This document shows positions 1-8,599 of a stretch of DNA of 64,000 nucleotides, one piece after another. The notes under the pieces are model-generated. The model ran no database searches, was not told the DNA's origin, and saw nothing but the letters and a program-made list of their open reading frames with translations. The stretch is from NCBI RefSeq assembly GCF_002270415.1, contig NZ_NNRI01000024.1, positions 1 through 64,000 of the forward strand. The letters run 5' to 3'. Source of the stretch: Mesorhizobium sophorae (GTDB lineage: Bacteria; Pseudomonadota; Alphaproteobacteria; Rhizobiales; Rhizobiaceae). The stretch's first letter is position 1; each line of letters starts with the position of its first letter. Made by a program: the position numbers and the translations under genes.

Positions 1-320
1 GCGCCTTTGCCGGCATGGTCAAGCCGGCCATCTCGGCCGGACTGGTCTTCATCGGTCTGCAGCATGTGCTGTCTCGGCAGGCGGCGGCCTACCTGCCGCT
101 CAGTGCCGTCAGCACGCATATCGAGCGCGGCGAAATGCGCCGCATCGACAACGCGCCGGTGTTCCAGCGCCCGATCTACCTTGCCTATCCCAGCAATCCG
201 GTCTCGTCGGATGTCCTGGATGTCGCGCTCACCGGGCTGCGCTCGCTGGCTGGAGATTGGGCGGAAGGTCAGGGGTTTTCGGAAGGCGACCGTTCCCTGG
301 GCATGACCGGCCAGATGTGA
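1..320 (+). CDS. LysR-family transcriptional regulator, C-terminal fragment
   Basis: The gene enters from the left edge already open (AFAG precedes the first in-window Met) and ends at TGA 318-320. The visible part of about 105 residues resembles the end of a LysR substrate-binding domain: a GLxFIGLQHVLS stretch, then a strand around RPIYLAYPSNPVSS and a closing amphipathic helix. The DNA-binding half lies outside the window, so target and inducer cannot be read. It converges on the minus-strand ABC operon, whose stop is 30 bases away, so it is probably not that operon's divergent regulator. Confidence 0.7.
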   Translation, partial: AFAGMVKPAISAGLVFIGLQHVLSRQAAAYLPLSAVSTHIERGEMRRIDNAPVFQRPIYLAYPSNPVSSDVLDVALTGLRSLAGDWAEGQGFSEGDRSLGMTGQM

Positions 321-350
321 CGGGTCAGGCCGTATCCATGGCCATGCCCG

Positions 351-2381
351 CTACGCCGGTTCGGTCACCACTTCCTTCTGCAGCCGTGCCAGTTCCTCGT
401 AGGGGATATGGCAGCGGATCGAGTGGCCGGGCTGCGCTTCGCTAAGCGGCGGTTCCTGCTGCTCGCAGATCGCACCGATCTTGCGCGGGCAGCGCGTGTG
501 GAACACGCAGCCCGACGGCGGGTTGGTGGCGCTGGGGATTTCGCCGTCGAGGCGAATGCGCGCCGTCTCGGTCTGATCGAGCTTGGGCACGGCCGACAGT
601 AGTGCTTCGGTATAGGGATGATGCGGGCCGGAAAAGACGTCTTCCGACGGTCCGAGTTCCATGATGCGGCCGAGATAGAGCACGGCGATCTTGTCGGAGA
701 GGTAACGCACCACGGCAAGATCATGCGAGATGAAGATGTAGCTGACGTCTTCCTTCGACTGCAGGTCGGCGAGAAGGTTGAGGATCGCCGCCTGCACCGA
801 CACGTCGAGCGCCGAGGTCGGCTCGTCGCACACCACGATGCGCGGGTCGCCGGCGAAGGCGCGCGCAATGGCGACGCGCTGCTTCAGGCCGCCAGAGAGC
901 TGGCGTGGCTTGACGGCAAGATGCCGGTCGGTCAACCGGACTGAACGGACGAGGTCGTTGAGCCGAGCCTCGAGCGCCTTGCCGCTCAAGCCGGCAAGGC
1001 GCTTCAGTGCGCGGCCGATCAGGTGCCGGATCGAATGCGAGCGGTTGAGTGCCGAGTCCGGATTCTGGAAGACGATCTGCATCGCCTTGATCTGGTCGTC
1101 GCTGCGGTTTTCCAGCCGCGGCGCCAGCGCCTTGCCTTCGAGCACGATCGTGCCGCCGTCATCCGGCGGCACCAGGCCGAGCAGCAGCCTGGCGAAGGTC
1201 GTCTTGCCGCTGCCGGACTCGCCGACCAGCCCAAGCGTTTCGCCCGGGCGCAAATCGAGCGAAACGTCCTTCACGGCGCGCAGCGCGTGGCCATGGCTGG
1301 AATAGGTCTTGTTCAGCCCGGCGACGCGCAGCACCGGCACGGCTGCCGCCTTTGGGGCGGGCGCGACATCGCTCGGGGTTGCGCGCGGCAACGCCTGCGC
1401 CTTCTCGTGATAGAAGCAGCGCGACAGCCGGCCGCCTAGATCGTAGAGCGGCGGCAATTCGCTGCGGCAGCGGTCGTCGGCGAGCGCGCAACGGTCGGCG
1501 AACGCACAGCCCTTGATGTCGACGCCGATGCCGGGCAGGAAGCCCGGAATGGTGTCGAGCCGACCCTGGTCCTTGCGCTGACCGCCGCGCGGCAGGCAGC
1601 GCAGCAGTGCCACCGTATAGGGATGGCGCGGATCGTTGAATACGACCTCGGTCGGCCCTTCCTCCACCAGCATGCCGGCATAGAGCACACCGACCCGGTC
1701 GCACATGTTGGAGACGACCGCGAGGTTGTGGCTGATGAACAGGATCGAGGCCGACAGTTCCTGCCTGAGCTGCGCGATCAGGTCGAGCACTTCGGCTTCC
1801 ACCGTCGCATCGAGGCCGGTCGTCGGCTCGTCGAGGATCAGCATCGACGGATCGTTGGCCAGTGCCATGGCAATCGCCACGCGCTGCTGCATGCCGCCGG
1901 AAAGCTGGTGCGGGTAGCGCTGCATGACGCTTGTCGGATCGGAGATGCGCACGCGGTTGAGCATGGCAACCGCGCGATCCTCGACCGCCTTGCCTGTTAT
2001 GCCGCCCAGTTCAAAAATCTCGGTCAGCTGGCGGCCGACGCGGATCGACGGGTTCAGCGCCTTGCCGGGATCCTGGTAGACCATGGAGACGCTTTCGGCC
2101 CGCGCCCGCCTGAGGGCCTCAGCATCCAGCTTCATGACGTCCTGGCCGTCGAGCGAGATCGCGCCGCCGGTGATCGAACCGTTTCGCGGCAGATAGCGCA
2201 CGACGGTGAGCGCCACCGTGGATTTGCCGCACCCGGACTCGCCGACGAGCCCGTAGGCTTCGCCCTGGCCAATGTTGAGGCTGAGGTTGCGCAGCACCGC
2301 GCGGTTGCGGCCGGCGACGCGATAGGCAACCGACAGGTCTCTGAGTTCGAGCGCGTTTTCTGCTTTCGCGGATTTAGTCAT
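351..2381 (-). CDS. Fused double-domain peptide-type ABC transporter ATPase (DppD-DppF fusion)
   Basis: This 676-residue protein holds two complete ABC ATPase domains. Domain 1 has Walker A GESGCGKST (47-55), signature LSGGMQQ (160-166) and Walker B LILDEP (181-186). Domain 2 has Walker A GESGSGKTT (387-395), LSGGLKQ (495-501) and VVCDEP (516-521). After each domain is a cysteine-bearing oligopeptide-transporter tail, for example GCAFADRC near 291. It should power uptake of a peptide-sized or modified small solute through the two permeases just upstream. The chosen ATG overlaps the permease stop by 8 bases, which implies translational coupling; a longer in-frame start at 2423 would lie deep inside the permease gene. 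Confidence 0.92.
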   Translation of the reverse strand: MTKSAKAENALELRDLSVAYRVAGRNRAVLRNLSLNIGQGEAYGLVGESGCGKSTVALTVVRYLPRNGSITGGAISLDGQDVMKLDAEALRRARAESVSMVYQDPGKALNPSIRVGRQLTEIFELGGITGKAVEDRAVAMLNRVRISDPTSVMQRYPHQLSGGMQQRVAIAMALANDPSMLILDEPTTGLDATVEAEVLDLIAQLRQELSASILFISHNLAVVSNMCDRVGVLYAGMLVEEGPTEVVFNDPRHPYTVALLRCLPRGGQRKDQGRLDTIPGFLPGIGVDIKGCAFADRCALADDRCRSELPPLYDLGGRLSRCFYHEKAQALPRATPSDVAPAPKAAAVPVLRVAGLNKTYSSHGHALRAVKDVSLDLRPGETLGLVGESGSGKTTFARLLLGLVPPDDGGTIVLEGKALAPRLENRSDDQIKAMQIVFQNPDSALNRSHSIRHLIGRALKRLAGLSGKALEARLNDLVRSVRLTDRHLAVKPRQLSGGLKQRVAIARAFAGDPRIVVCDEPTSALDVSVQAAILNLLADLQSKEDVSYIFISHDLAVVRYLSDKIAVLYLGRIMELGPSEDVFSGPHHPYTEALLSAVPKLDQTETARIRLDGEIPSATNPPSGCVFHTRCPRKIGAICEQQEPPLSEAQPGHSIRCHIPYEELARLQKEVVTEPA

Positions 2382-3252
2382 TGAGCGCTCCGTGAACGCC
2401 GTCTGCCGCCAGGTTGACGCCAATCACCAGCGAGGCGATCGCCAGCGCGTCGAACAGCACCGTCCACCAGAAACCGCCGCCGATCATGCCGTAATTGTTG
2501 GAGATCGACAGCCCCCAGTCGGGCGAGGGCGGCTGGATGCCGAAGCCCATGAAGGAGAGCGTGGCGACCGCGAAAATGGCATAGCCGAGCCGCACGGTGG
2601 TCTCGACCAGGATCGGCGGGATGACGTTGGGCAGGATCTCGACGAACATCGTATGCGCAGCACTTTCGTGCCTGAGCTGTGCGGCAGCGACATAATCGAG
2701 TTCGCGCTCGGCAAGCACCGCCGATCGCACCGTGCGCGCGATGATCGGCGCGAAGCTGAGGCCGATGACGACGATGACCGTCGTCTTGGATGTGCCGAGC
2801 GCCACGATCGCCAAAAGCGCAACGATGACCACCGGGATCGCCATGAAGGCTTCGAGGATGCGGCTGACGACATCGTCGACGAGGCCGCGAAAATAGCCGG
2901 TGAGCAGGCCGAGCGCCGTGCCGGCCACGGTCGCCAGCAAGGTTGCCAGCGGGGCGACGGTCAGGATGTCGCGCGAGCCGACGATGACGCGCGAGAAGAC
3001 GTCGCGGCCGATCTGGTCGGTGCCGAACCAGTGTTCGGCCGAAGGCGGTGCGAGCGCGTTGATGATGTCGTCGGCAAGCGGGTCGTAGGGCGCGAAATGC
3101 TCGCCGAACAGGGCGCAGGCAACCCAGAACATCACAATGGCGAAACCGGTCAGGAAGGTGCCGGAGCGCAGCAGCGACAACAGCACCTCCGCCAGCGGGC
3201 CGCGCTTTCGCGTGTCGTCGGGAGTGGGGGAGGTGGTCTGGACAGCGCTCAT
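2374..3252 (-). CDS. Peptide-type ABC transporter permease (DppC/OppC-like)
   Basis: A 292-residue inner-membrane permease of the DppC type. It has an N-terminal cytoplasmic stretch, a first membrane segment near residues 25-50, the HWFGTDQIGRDVFSR motif of OppC-family N termini, and a binding-protein-dependent transport domain with an EAA-like loop (AAQLRHESAAHTMFVEILPN). The start ATG overlaps the stop of the preceding permease as ATGA. It forms a heterodimer with that permease and is driven by the fused ATPase downstream. The substrate is not readable from the permease alone. Confidence 0.93.
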   Translation of the reverse strand: MSAVQTTSPTPDDTRKRGPLAEVLLSLLRSGTFLTGFAIVMFWVACALFGEHFAPYDPLADDIINALAPPSAEHWFGTDQIGRDVFSRVIVGSRDILTVAPLATLLATVAGTALGLLTGYFRGLVDDVVSRILEAFMAIPVVIVALLAIVALGTSKTTVIVVIGLSFAPIIARTVRSAVLAERELDYVAAAQLRHESAAHTMFVEILPNVIPPILVETTVRLGYAIFAVATLSFMGFGIQPPSPDWGLSISNNYGMIGGGFWWTVLFDALAIASLVIGVNLAADGVHGALND

Positions 3253-4202
3253 TGATCTGACCCCAGCCGGATGCGCGGATTGAGCACGGAATAGAGGAAG
3301 TCGGCGACGAGCGTCGCCACGGCATAGACGATGCCGATGGTGAGAATTCCCGATTCCAGCATCGGGAAATCCTTGCCGCGCGCCGCGGTGAAGATCAGCG
3401 AGCCGATCCCTTGGTAGCGGAACAGCGTCTCGATCACGACGAGGCCGCCGATGAGATAGCCGGTCTGCGTCGCGATGACGGTGATGGTCGGCAGCAGCGC
3501 GTTGCGCAGCACATGCCGCCAGATCACCGTGCGCCATGGCAGGCCCTTGAGCACGGCTGTTCGTGTGTAGTCGGAATCGAGCGCCTCGATCATGCCGGAA
3601 CGCGCCATGCGGGCGATATAGCCGAACAGCACCAGGAACAGCGGCAGCGAAGGCAGGATCAGGTAATAGAGCTGGGTGAAGAAGCCGGCATTGCGCGGCC
3701 AGGCGGCCGATATCGGCAGCCAGCGCAGCCAGACCCCGAAAATCAGGATCAGGATGATGCCGGTGACGAATTCGGGCAGCACCGTCACCGACAGGCCGCC
3801 AAGGCTGATGATGCGGTCGAGCGGCCGGTTGAGATTGAGCGCGGCGACGACGCCGCCGAGGATGCCGATCGGCACCACCAGCACGAAGGCGACCGCCGCG
3901 AGCTTCATCGAATTGCCGAGCGCATCGATGACGAAGGGCGCGACCGGCGAGCGGAAGATGTAGGAGGTGCCCATGTCGCCCTGGACGAAGTTCGAGATCC
4001 AGCCCCAGTATTGCGCCAACAGCGGGCGATCGACACCGAGCGTGTGGTTGAGCGCGTCGACGGCGCGCTGGTCGGCGAACGGGCCTAATATGGCGCGTCC
4101 GACATTGCCGGGTAGCACCTGGCCGCCCAGGAATACCATGATGCTGAGCAGGAACAGCGTCACCAGCGACAGCGAGACACGCCGGACGAGGAAGGAGAGA
4201 AT
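3249..4202 (-). CDS. Peptide-type ABC transporter permease (DppB/OppB-like), apparent ATT start
   Basis: DppB-type permease with about six membrane segments and the family EAA loop (DSDYTRTAVLKGLPWRTVIWR). The expected family N terminus (LSFLVRRVSLSLVTLF) is encoded, but the frame has no ATG, GTG or TTG before it: only TAA-GGA-GTC-GAT-GCC-ATT. An AAGGAG Shine-Dalgarno lies 8 bases before ATT 4202-4200. The alternative GTG at 4163 would cut 13 residues from the first membrane segment. Either the gene uses a rare ATT start, or a small indel separated an out-of-frame ATG (just upstream) from the frame. It begins 12 bases after the molybdoenzyme stop. Confidence 0.8.
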   Translation of the reverse strand: MLSFLVRRVSLSLVTLFLLSIMVFLGGQVLPGNVGRAILGPFADQRAVDALNHTLGVDRPLLAQYWGWISNFVQGDMGTSYIFRSPVAPFVIDALGNSMKLAAVAFVLVVPIGILGGVVAALNLNRPLDRIISLGGLSVTVLPEFVTGIILILIFGVWLRWLPISAAWPRNAGFFTQLYYLILPSLPLFLVLFGYIARMARSGMIEALDSDYTRTAVLKGLPWRTVIWRHVLRNALLPTITVIATQTGYLIGGLVVIETLFRYQGIGSLIFTAARGKDFPMLESGILTIGIVYAVATLVADFLYSVLNPRIRLGSDQ

Positions 4203-4214
4203 GGCATCGACTCC

Positions 4215-6566
4215 TTATGTAAGATCCATCGGCCCAGGCATGCCGGACACGTCGGGTAAACTCACTGTGACAGGCGGATCGAATGCTGTCACCGGGGGAA
4301 CGGCTCCGTCAAATCGCGACACCTCGACCAGCGTCGAATTGCAGGTCGGCGATTGGGCAAGGCGCGACGTCCCCCGATCGGGTGTCAGCACATTCGGATT
4401 GCCATGCTTTTCCAGACTGTTCGGCTGTCCGGGCGAGGAGGGGTCGAACCATGCACCGGTGGGCAGTTGGACGACGCCCGGAAACAGGCCATCCGTCAGC
4501 ACGGCGCCCGCGAGGCACGCACCGCGATCGTTGAAGACGCGCACGACCGTGCCGTCCAGGATGCCGCGCGCGACGGCATCGGCAGGGTTGATCCACAGCG
4601 GCGCGCGGCCCGACACTTTGCCCGCCCGGCTCACCGAGCCATGATCGTACTGGCTGTGCAGCTTGTCCGCCGGCTGCGGGGACAGAAGATGCAGCGGGAA
4701 CCGGCTGGCAAGCTCGCTGCCCAGCCATTCCCGCGGCTCGCGCCAGACAGCGTGACCCGGACAGTCGTCATAGCCGAAGGAATCGATTGTCGGCGAGAAC
4801 AGCTCTATGCGGCCCGATGGCGTCGCCAGCCGATGCCGCTCTGGATCGGCGCGGAAGGAACCGAGCAGTGTCTGCGACGTAACCTGCCGGGCAAGGTCGG
4901 CGTGGCCGTCATGCCAGAAACGGTCGAAGGGTGGCATCTCGACCCCGGCCGCGTCCGCATTGTCCCTGGCTTGCTCGTAAAGCACCCGGATCCATTCGCT
5001 GGCTCCGCGCCCTTCGGTGAAGGCTTCGCTGGTGCCGAGCCGGGCCGACAGGTCTGCAAAGATCCGATAATCGTCGCGGGCTTCTCCAACCGGGTCGATC
5101 GCTTGCTTCATGGCGACGACGAGGTTTTCCCGGTTCGAAAAGGCGAGATCGTTTCGCTCCAGCGGTGTGGTGACTGGCAGCACGATGTCGGCATGGCGCG
5201 CCGTCGCCGTCCAGAAGGGCTCGTTGACGATGATCGTTTCAGGCCGCCGCCAAGCCTCGACCAGCCGGTTCAGGTCCTGGTGATGGTGGAACGGATTGCC
5301 GCCGGCCCAGTAGACGAGCCTGATGTCGGGGTAGACAAGCGCGGCGCCGTTGAAGTCGAACGAGCCGCGCGGATCGAGCAGCATGTCGGCCATCCGCGCG
5401 ACCGGGATGAAGTCCGGCACCTGGTTCCTGCCTTGCGGCACGGACGGCCACCGGAATCCCATCTCCGGTCTTCCGGCGCCATTTGTCGACGAATAGCCGA
5501 AGCCAAGGCCGCCGCCCGGCAATCCGATTTGGCCCAGCAGAGCGGCAAGCGTGATTGCCGCCCAATATGGCTGCTCGCCATGGTCGGCGCGCTGCAGCGA
5601 CCAACTGACCATCAGCATGGTGCGTTTGGCGGCCATTTCCCTGGCCAGCGCGACAATCTTTTCTGTGGCCACGCCGCTCAGGGCAGCCGCCCATCTGGGG
5701 CTCTTCGGCTGGCCGTCGCTTTCTCCCAGGATATAGGCCCGCACGACCTCGAAGCCGATGCAGTATCGCGCCAGAAATGTCTCGTCATGACGGGCCTCGG
5801 TGATGAGGACATGGCATAGAGCCAGCATCAAGGCGGTGTCGCTGTTTGGCCGAAGCGGCAGCCATTCGGTCTCGACGCCGCGCGGGGCATCGTCGCGCAC
5901 GGGCGATACGTTGATCAGATGGGCGCCGTTGCCGACGGCGTTGCGCAAGGCCGCCGCCGCTTCGTGACGTGCCGCGCCGCCCCCCTGTATCTGCGCATTG
6001 CGCCAGGGCAGGCCGCCAAAGGCGACGATCAACTCGCTATTCCGTTCGATCCCGTCCCAGGTGGAATGATTGCCCGTCAGGCCATCGGTCCCGCCAAGCA
6101 CGTGCGGCAGGATGATCTCGGCAGCGCCATAGGAATAGCTGAGGACCGAGCTTGTATAGCCGCCGATCGTGTTGAGGAAACGGTGGACCTGGCTTTGGGC
6201 ATGGTGGAATCGCCCCGCACTCGCCCATCCGTAGGACCCCGCATAGATCGCGGCATTCCCATGCTCGACGCGAATTCGGTCCAGTTCGGCCGCCACGATA
6301 TCCAGTGCGGTTTCCCATGGGACTTCGACAAAGGGTTCGCTGCCGCGCCCGCCCTTGGCGCTGGACCTGTCCCCCTCCAGCCAGCCACGCCTGATGGCGG
6401 GACGGGAGACGCGCAGGTCACCCTGTACCGTACCAAGCATGGACTTGCCGATCGGCGATGGATCGGGGTCGCCGCTCCATGGCTCGACGCCGACGAGCCT
6501 GCCGTTCTCGGCACGGACTTCGTAAGTCCCCCAATGCATGGTGGTGAGCAGGGTCTCGGACTCCAT
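4215..6566 (-). CDS. Molybdopterin oxidoreductase of the biotin sulfoxide / DMSO / TMAO reductase family (BisC-like)
   Basis: 783 residues, the usual size for the BisC/TorA/DorA branch. It lacks an N-terminal Cys cluster for an Fe-S centre, as this branch does. The motif SYSYGAAE (about 143-150) matches the region where DMSO reductase carries its Mo-ligand serine, here Ser145. A C-terminal molydop-binding domain with HSQYDHGSVSRAG follows. No Tat or Sec signal is visible, so a cytoplasmic bis-MGD reductase of S- or N-oxides is the best guess. It lies between the binding protein and the permease genes, so it probably acts on the imported solute. ATG 6566 is preferred over TTG 6590. Confidence 0.85.
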   Translation of the reverse strand: MESETLLTTMHWGTYEVRAENGRLVGVEPWSGDPDPSPIGKSMLGTVQGDLRVSRPAIRRGWLEGDRSSAKGGRGSEPFVEVPWETALDIVAAELDRIRVEHGNAAIYAGSYGWASAGRFHHAQSQVHRFLNTIGGYTSSVLSYSYGAAEIILPHVLGGTDGLTGNHSTWDGIERNSELIVAFGGLPWRNAQIQGGGAARHEAAAALRNAVGNGAHLINVSPVRDDAPRGVETEWLPLRPNSDTALMLALCHVLITEARHDETFLARYCIGFEVVRAYILGESDGQPKSPRWAAALSGVATEKIVALAREMAAKRTMLMVSWSLQRADHGEQPYWAAITLAALLGQIGLPGGGLGFGYSSTNGAGRPEMGFRWPSVPQGRNQVPDFIPVARMADMLLDPRGSFDFNGAALVYPDIRLVYWAGGNPFHHHQDLNRLVEAWRRPETIIVNEPFWTATARHADIVLPVTTPLERNDLAFSNRENLVVAMKQAIDPVGEARDDYRIFADLSARLGTSEAFTEGRGASEWIRVLYEQARDNADAAGVEMPPFDRFWHDGHADLARQVTSQTLLGSFRADPERHRLATPSGRIELFSPTIDSFGYDDCPGHAVWREPREWLGSELASRFPLHLLSPQPADKLHSQYDHGSVSRAGKVSGRAPLWINPADAVARGILDGTVVRVFNDRGACLAGAVLTDGLFPGVVQLPTGAWFDPSSPGQPNSLEKHGNPNVLTPDRGTSRLAQSPTCNSTLVEVSRFDGAVPPVTAFDPPVTVSLPDVSGMPGPMDLT

Positions 6567-6647
6567 GGGACAATGATAAATCGCCCGCAACGCGGGTTTC
6601 GCGTCAGGCCGACGCGCAGCGCCTTGCCTCGGCCTGGCAGCGAAAGC

Positions 6648-6669
6648 GCCAGCCCCCGCAGGGGCTGGC
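6648..6669 (-). other. Intercistronic stem-loop after the binding-protein gene
   Basis: A perfect 9-bp stem (GCCAGCCCC / GGGGCTGGC) with a CGCA loop lies between the binding-protein stop and the molybdoenzyme start. No T-run follows on the minus strand. Such hairpins often protect the binding-protein message and dampen downstream expression; that role is inferred here. Confidence 0.6.
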
Positions 6670-6698
6670 AGTTGCGGGATGGCCTTGTCTGCCTCCGT

Positions 6699-8363
6699 TC
6701 AGGCCTTCGATGCCTTGTCTAGGAACAGCTGCGACATCGCGGTCGGCTGCACGCCGGCCACGCCTTTCGCCGTCGCTGTCAGATAGTCGTAGAAATAGCC
6801 GAAGATGACCGGCGTTTCCTCAAGCAGCAGGTTCTGGATCTTGCCTGCCGTCGCCTTCTGCGCCTCGAGGTCGAGTGCGGCGATGTAGCTGGTCGCCAGC
6901 GTGTCGTAGTCCTTGTTCTTGAAATGCGCGGCGTTCCAGGTGCCGTCGCTCTTCAGCGGTGCTGCAAGATAGACATTCGGCACCCCGCGGTGGCCATAGT
7001 CGGTGATGCCCATCACCGAATCCAGCCAGTTCGACTTGCCGAACACCGCGTCTCCGTAGTAGCCGCCCTGGTCGAGGATATTGAGCTCCAGCTCGATGCC
7101 GATCTCCTTGACCCAGTTCTGGATCAGCTGGGCGTATTCGGGGATTTCCAGATAGCGCTCGGTGGTCAGCGTCACCTTGAAGCCCTTGCCGGCGCCCGCC
7201 GCTTCCATCAGCTGCTTGGCCTGCGCGATATCCTGCTTGCGCTGCGGCACGCTCGCATCGGTTGACGGATAGGCCGGGGCGAACGGGCTGTCATTGCCCG
7301 GCGATGCCCGGCCTTTCATCAGACCGGCAACCAGCTTGTCACGGTCGAGGCTGAGTGCGATGGCGCGGCGCACGCGAGGGTCCTTGAACGGGTCGGAATC
7401 GCAGCGCATATGCAGTTGCTGGTGAGCGACCGATTTCAGGCTGATGATGTCGACGTTCGGATCGTTGAGCAGCGCGACACCGGACAGCACCGGCAGCTGG
7501 TTGATGATGTCGACCTGCCCGCCCTGCAGTGCCAGGATTTGCGGCTGCGTGTCGGTAAAGAAGGTGAATTCGGTGCGCTCCGGCAACGCCTTCGTGCCCC
7601 AATAGTCTTCGTTGCGGACGAAGGAGGCGCCGACCTTTGCCGTGTATTTCTCGATCTTGAACGGCCCGGTGCCGTCGAAGCTCTTCTCGTACTCGCCCTT
7701 GTAGCTCGCCGGGATGATGACCGCGTTGTAGTTGTCGGACGACAGCATGTAGGGGAAGTTGCCGTTCGGCGCGTCGAGGTGGAACTCCACGGTGTAGTCG
7801 TCGACCTTCTTGCTGGCGCCCTTCTGCAGGATGCCGTTGAACACCGACAGCGCGTTGGACGAGTTTGCCGGATCGGCGAGGCGGTCGATGCTGGCCACAA
7901 CGTCATCGGCCTTCATCTCGCCGCCGCTGTGGAATTTCACGCCCTTGCGCAGCTTGAACGTCCACACCGTGCCGTTGTCGTTCGGCTTCCAGCTTTCGGC
8001 CAGCGCCGGCTGCAGCACGAGGTCGGGGCCGTCGACGCAGAGGAATTCGGCAACCTGCTGCATGACCAGGAGGCCGCCGGCGTCGGCAATGGTAACAGGG
8101 TCGATCGTTGCCGCCGGCACGCTGCTGGCGACGCGGATGGTGGCGCCGGGCGCGCCCTGGGCGCGCGCCAGCGATGGCATGCCGCCGAGGCCGGCGGCTG
8201 CGCCGATGCGGCCCAGCAGCGGCAACGACAGGCCGAGCAGGCTGCCGTGACGGATGAAGTCGCGGCGGCTGACCCTGCCGTCGACCAAGCCATCGATCAG
8301 GTGATTTTCAAGCGGCGAGCGATTGCGCCGGATCAGGTCGAGAATGTGATAATTCTTGCTCAT
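6699..8363 (-). CDS. Peptide-type ABC transporter substrate-binding protein (SBP_bac_5), Tat-type export signal
   Basis: A 554-residue extracytoplasmic solute-binding protein of the DppA/OppA family. The SRRDFIRHG motif with a twin arginine at 33-34 and a hydrophobic stretch ending near ARAQG (66-70) indicates Tat export, behind an unusually long leader. Family marks include LAESWKPNDNGTVWTFKLRKGVKFHSG and LDAPNGNFPYMLS. It feeds the permease-ATPase genes downstream. Tat export of a binding protein suggests folding, or cofactor or ligand loading, before export. An AAGGG-rich ribosome-binding sequence precedes the ATG. Confidence 0.92.
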   Translation of the reverse strand: MSKNYHILDLIRRNRSPLENHLIDGLVDGRVSRRDFIRHGSLLGLSLPLLGRIGAAAGLGGMPSLARAQGAPGATIRVASSVPAATIDPVTIADAGGLLVMQQVAEFLCVDGPDLVLQPALAESWKPNDNGTVWTFKLRKGVKFHSGGEMKADDVVASIDRLADPANSSNALSVFNGILQKGASKKVDDYTVEFHLDAPNGNFPYMLSSDNYNAVIIPASYKGEYEKSFDGTGPFKIEKYTAKVGASFVRNEDYWGTKALPERTEFTFFTDTQPQILALQGGQVDIINQLPVLSGVALLNDPNVDIISLKSVAHQQLHMRCDSDPFKDPRVRRAIALSLDRDKLVAGLMKGRASPGNDSPFAPAYPSTDASVPQRKQDIAQAKQLMEAAGAGKGFKVTLTTERYLEIPEYAQLIQNWVKEIGIELELNILDQGGYYGDAVFGKSNWLDSVMGITDYGHRGVPNVYLAAPLKSDGTWNAAHFKNKDYDTLATSYIAALDLEAQKATAGKIQNLLLEETPVIFGYFYDYLTATAKGVAGVQPTAMSQLFLDKASKA

Positions 8364-8599
8364 GGGTTTTTACCCTTCCCCTACGTTTTTGTGGCTGACG
8401 AATTTCTGCGGAAAGCTCCATTTGCGGCCGCCAGAATAGCCTGTGACCGGGACTGTAGCATGCGATCTTGTCCGGTCCATCCAGTCCTTGGCGTGGATGC
8501 GCCGGATTCCTGGCTGCACTGCTCTCACCCGTCTTTGTCCAACCTTCCCGACCAGAGTCGCGGTGGTTGGCTTCTCGTTTCTTGGTCGTCTGCCGTCAT

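Noticed and set aside
4353..5819. A 488-codon open frame on the plus strand
   Set aside because: It is antisense to the molybdopterin oxidoreductase, whose motifs are convincing.
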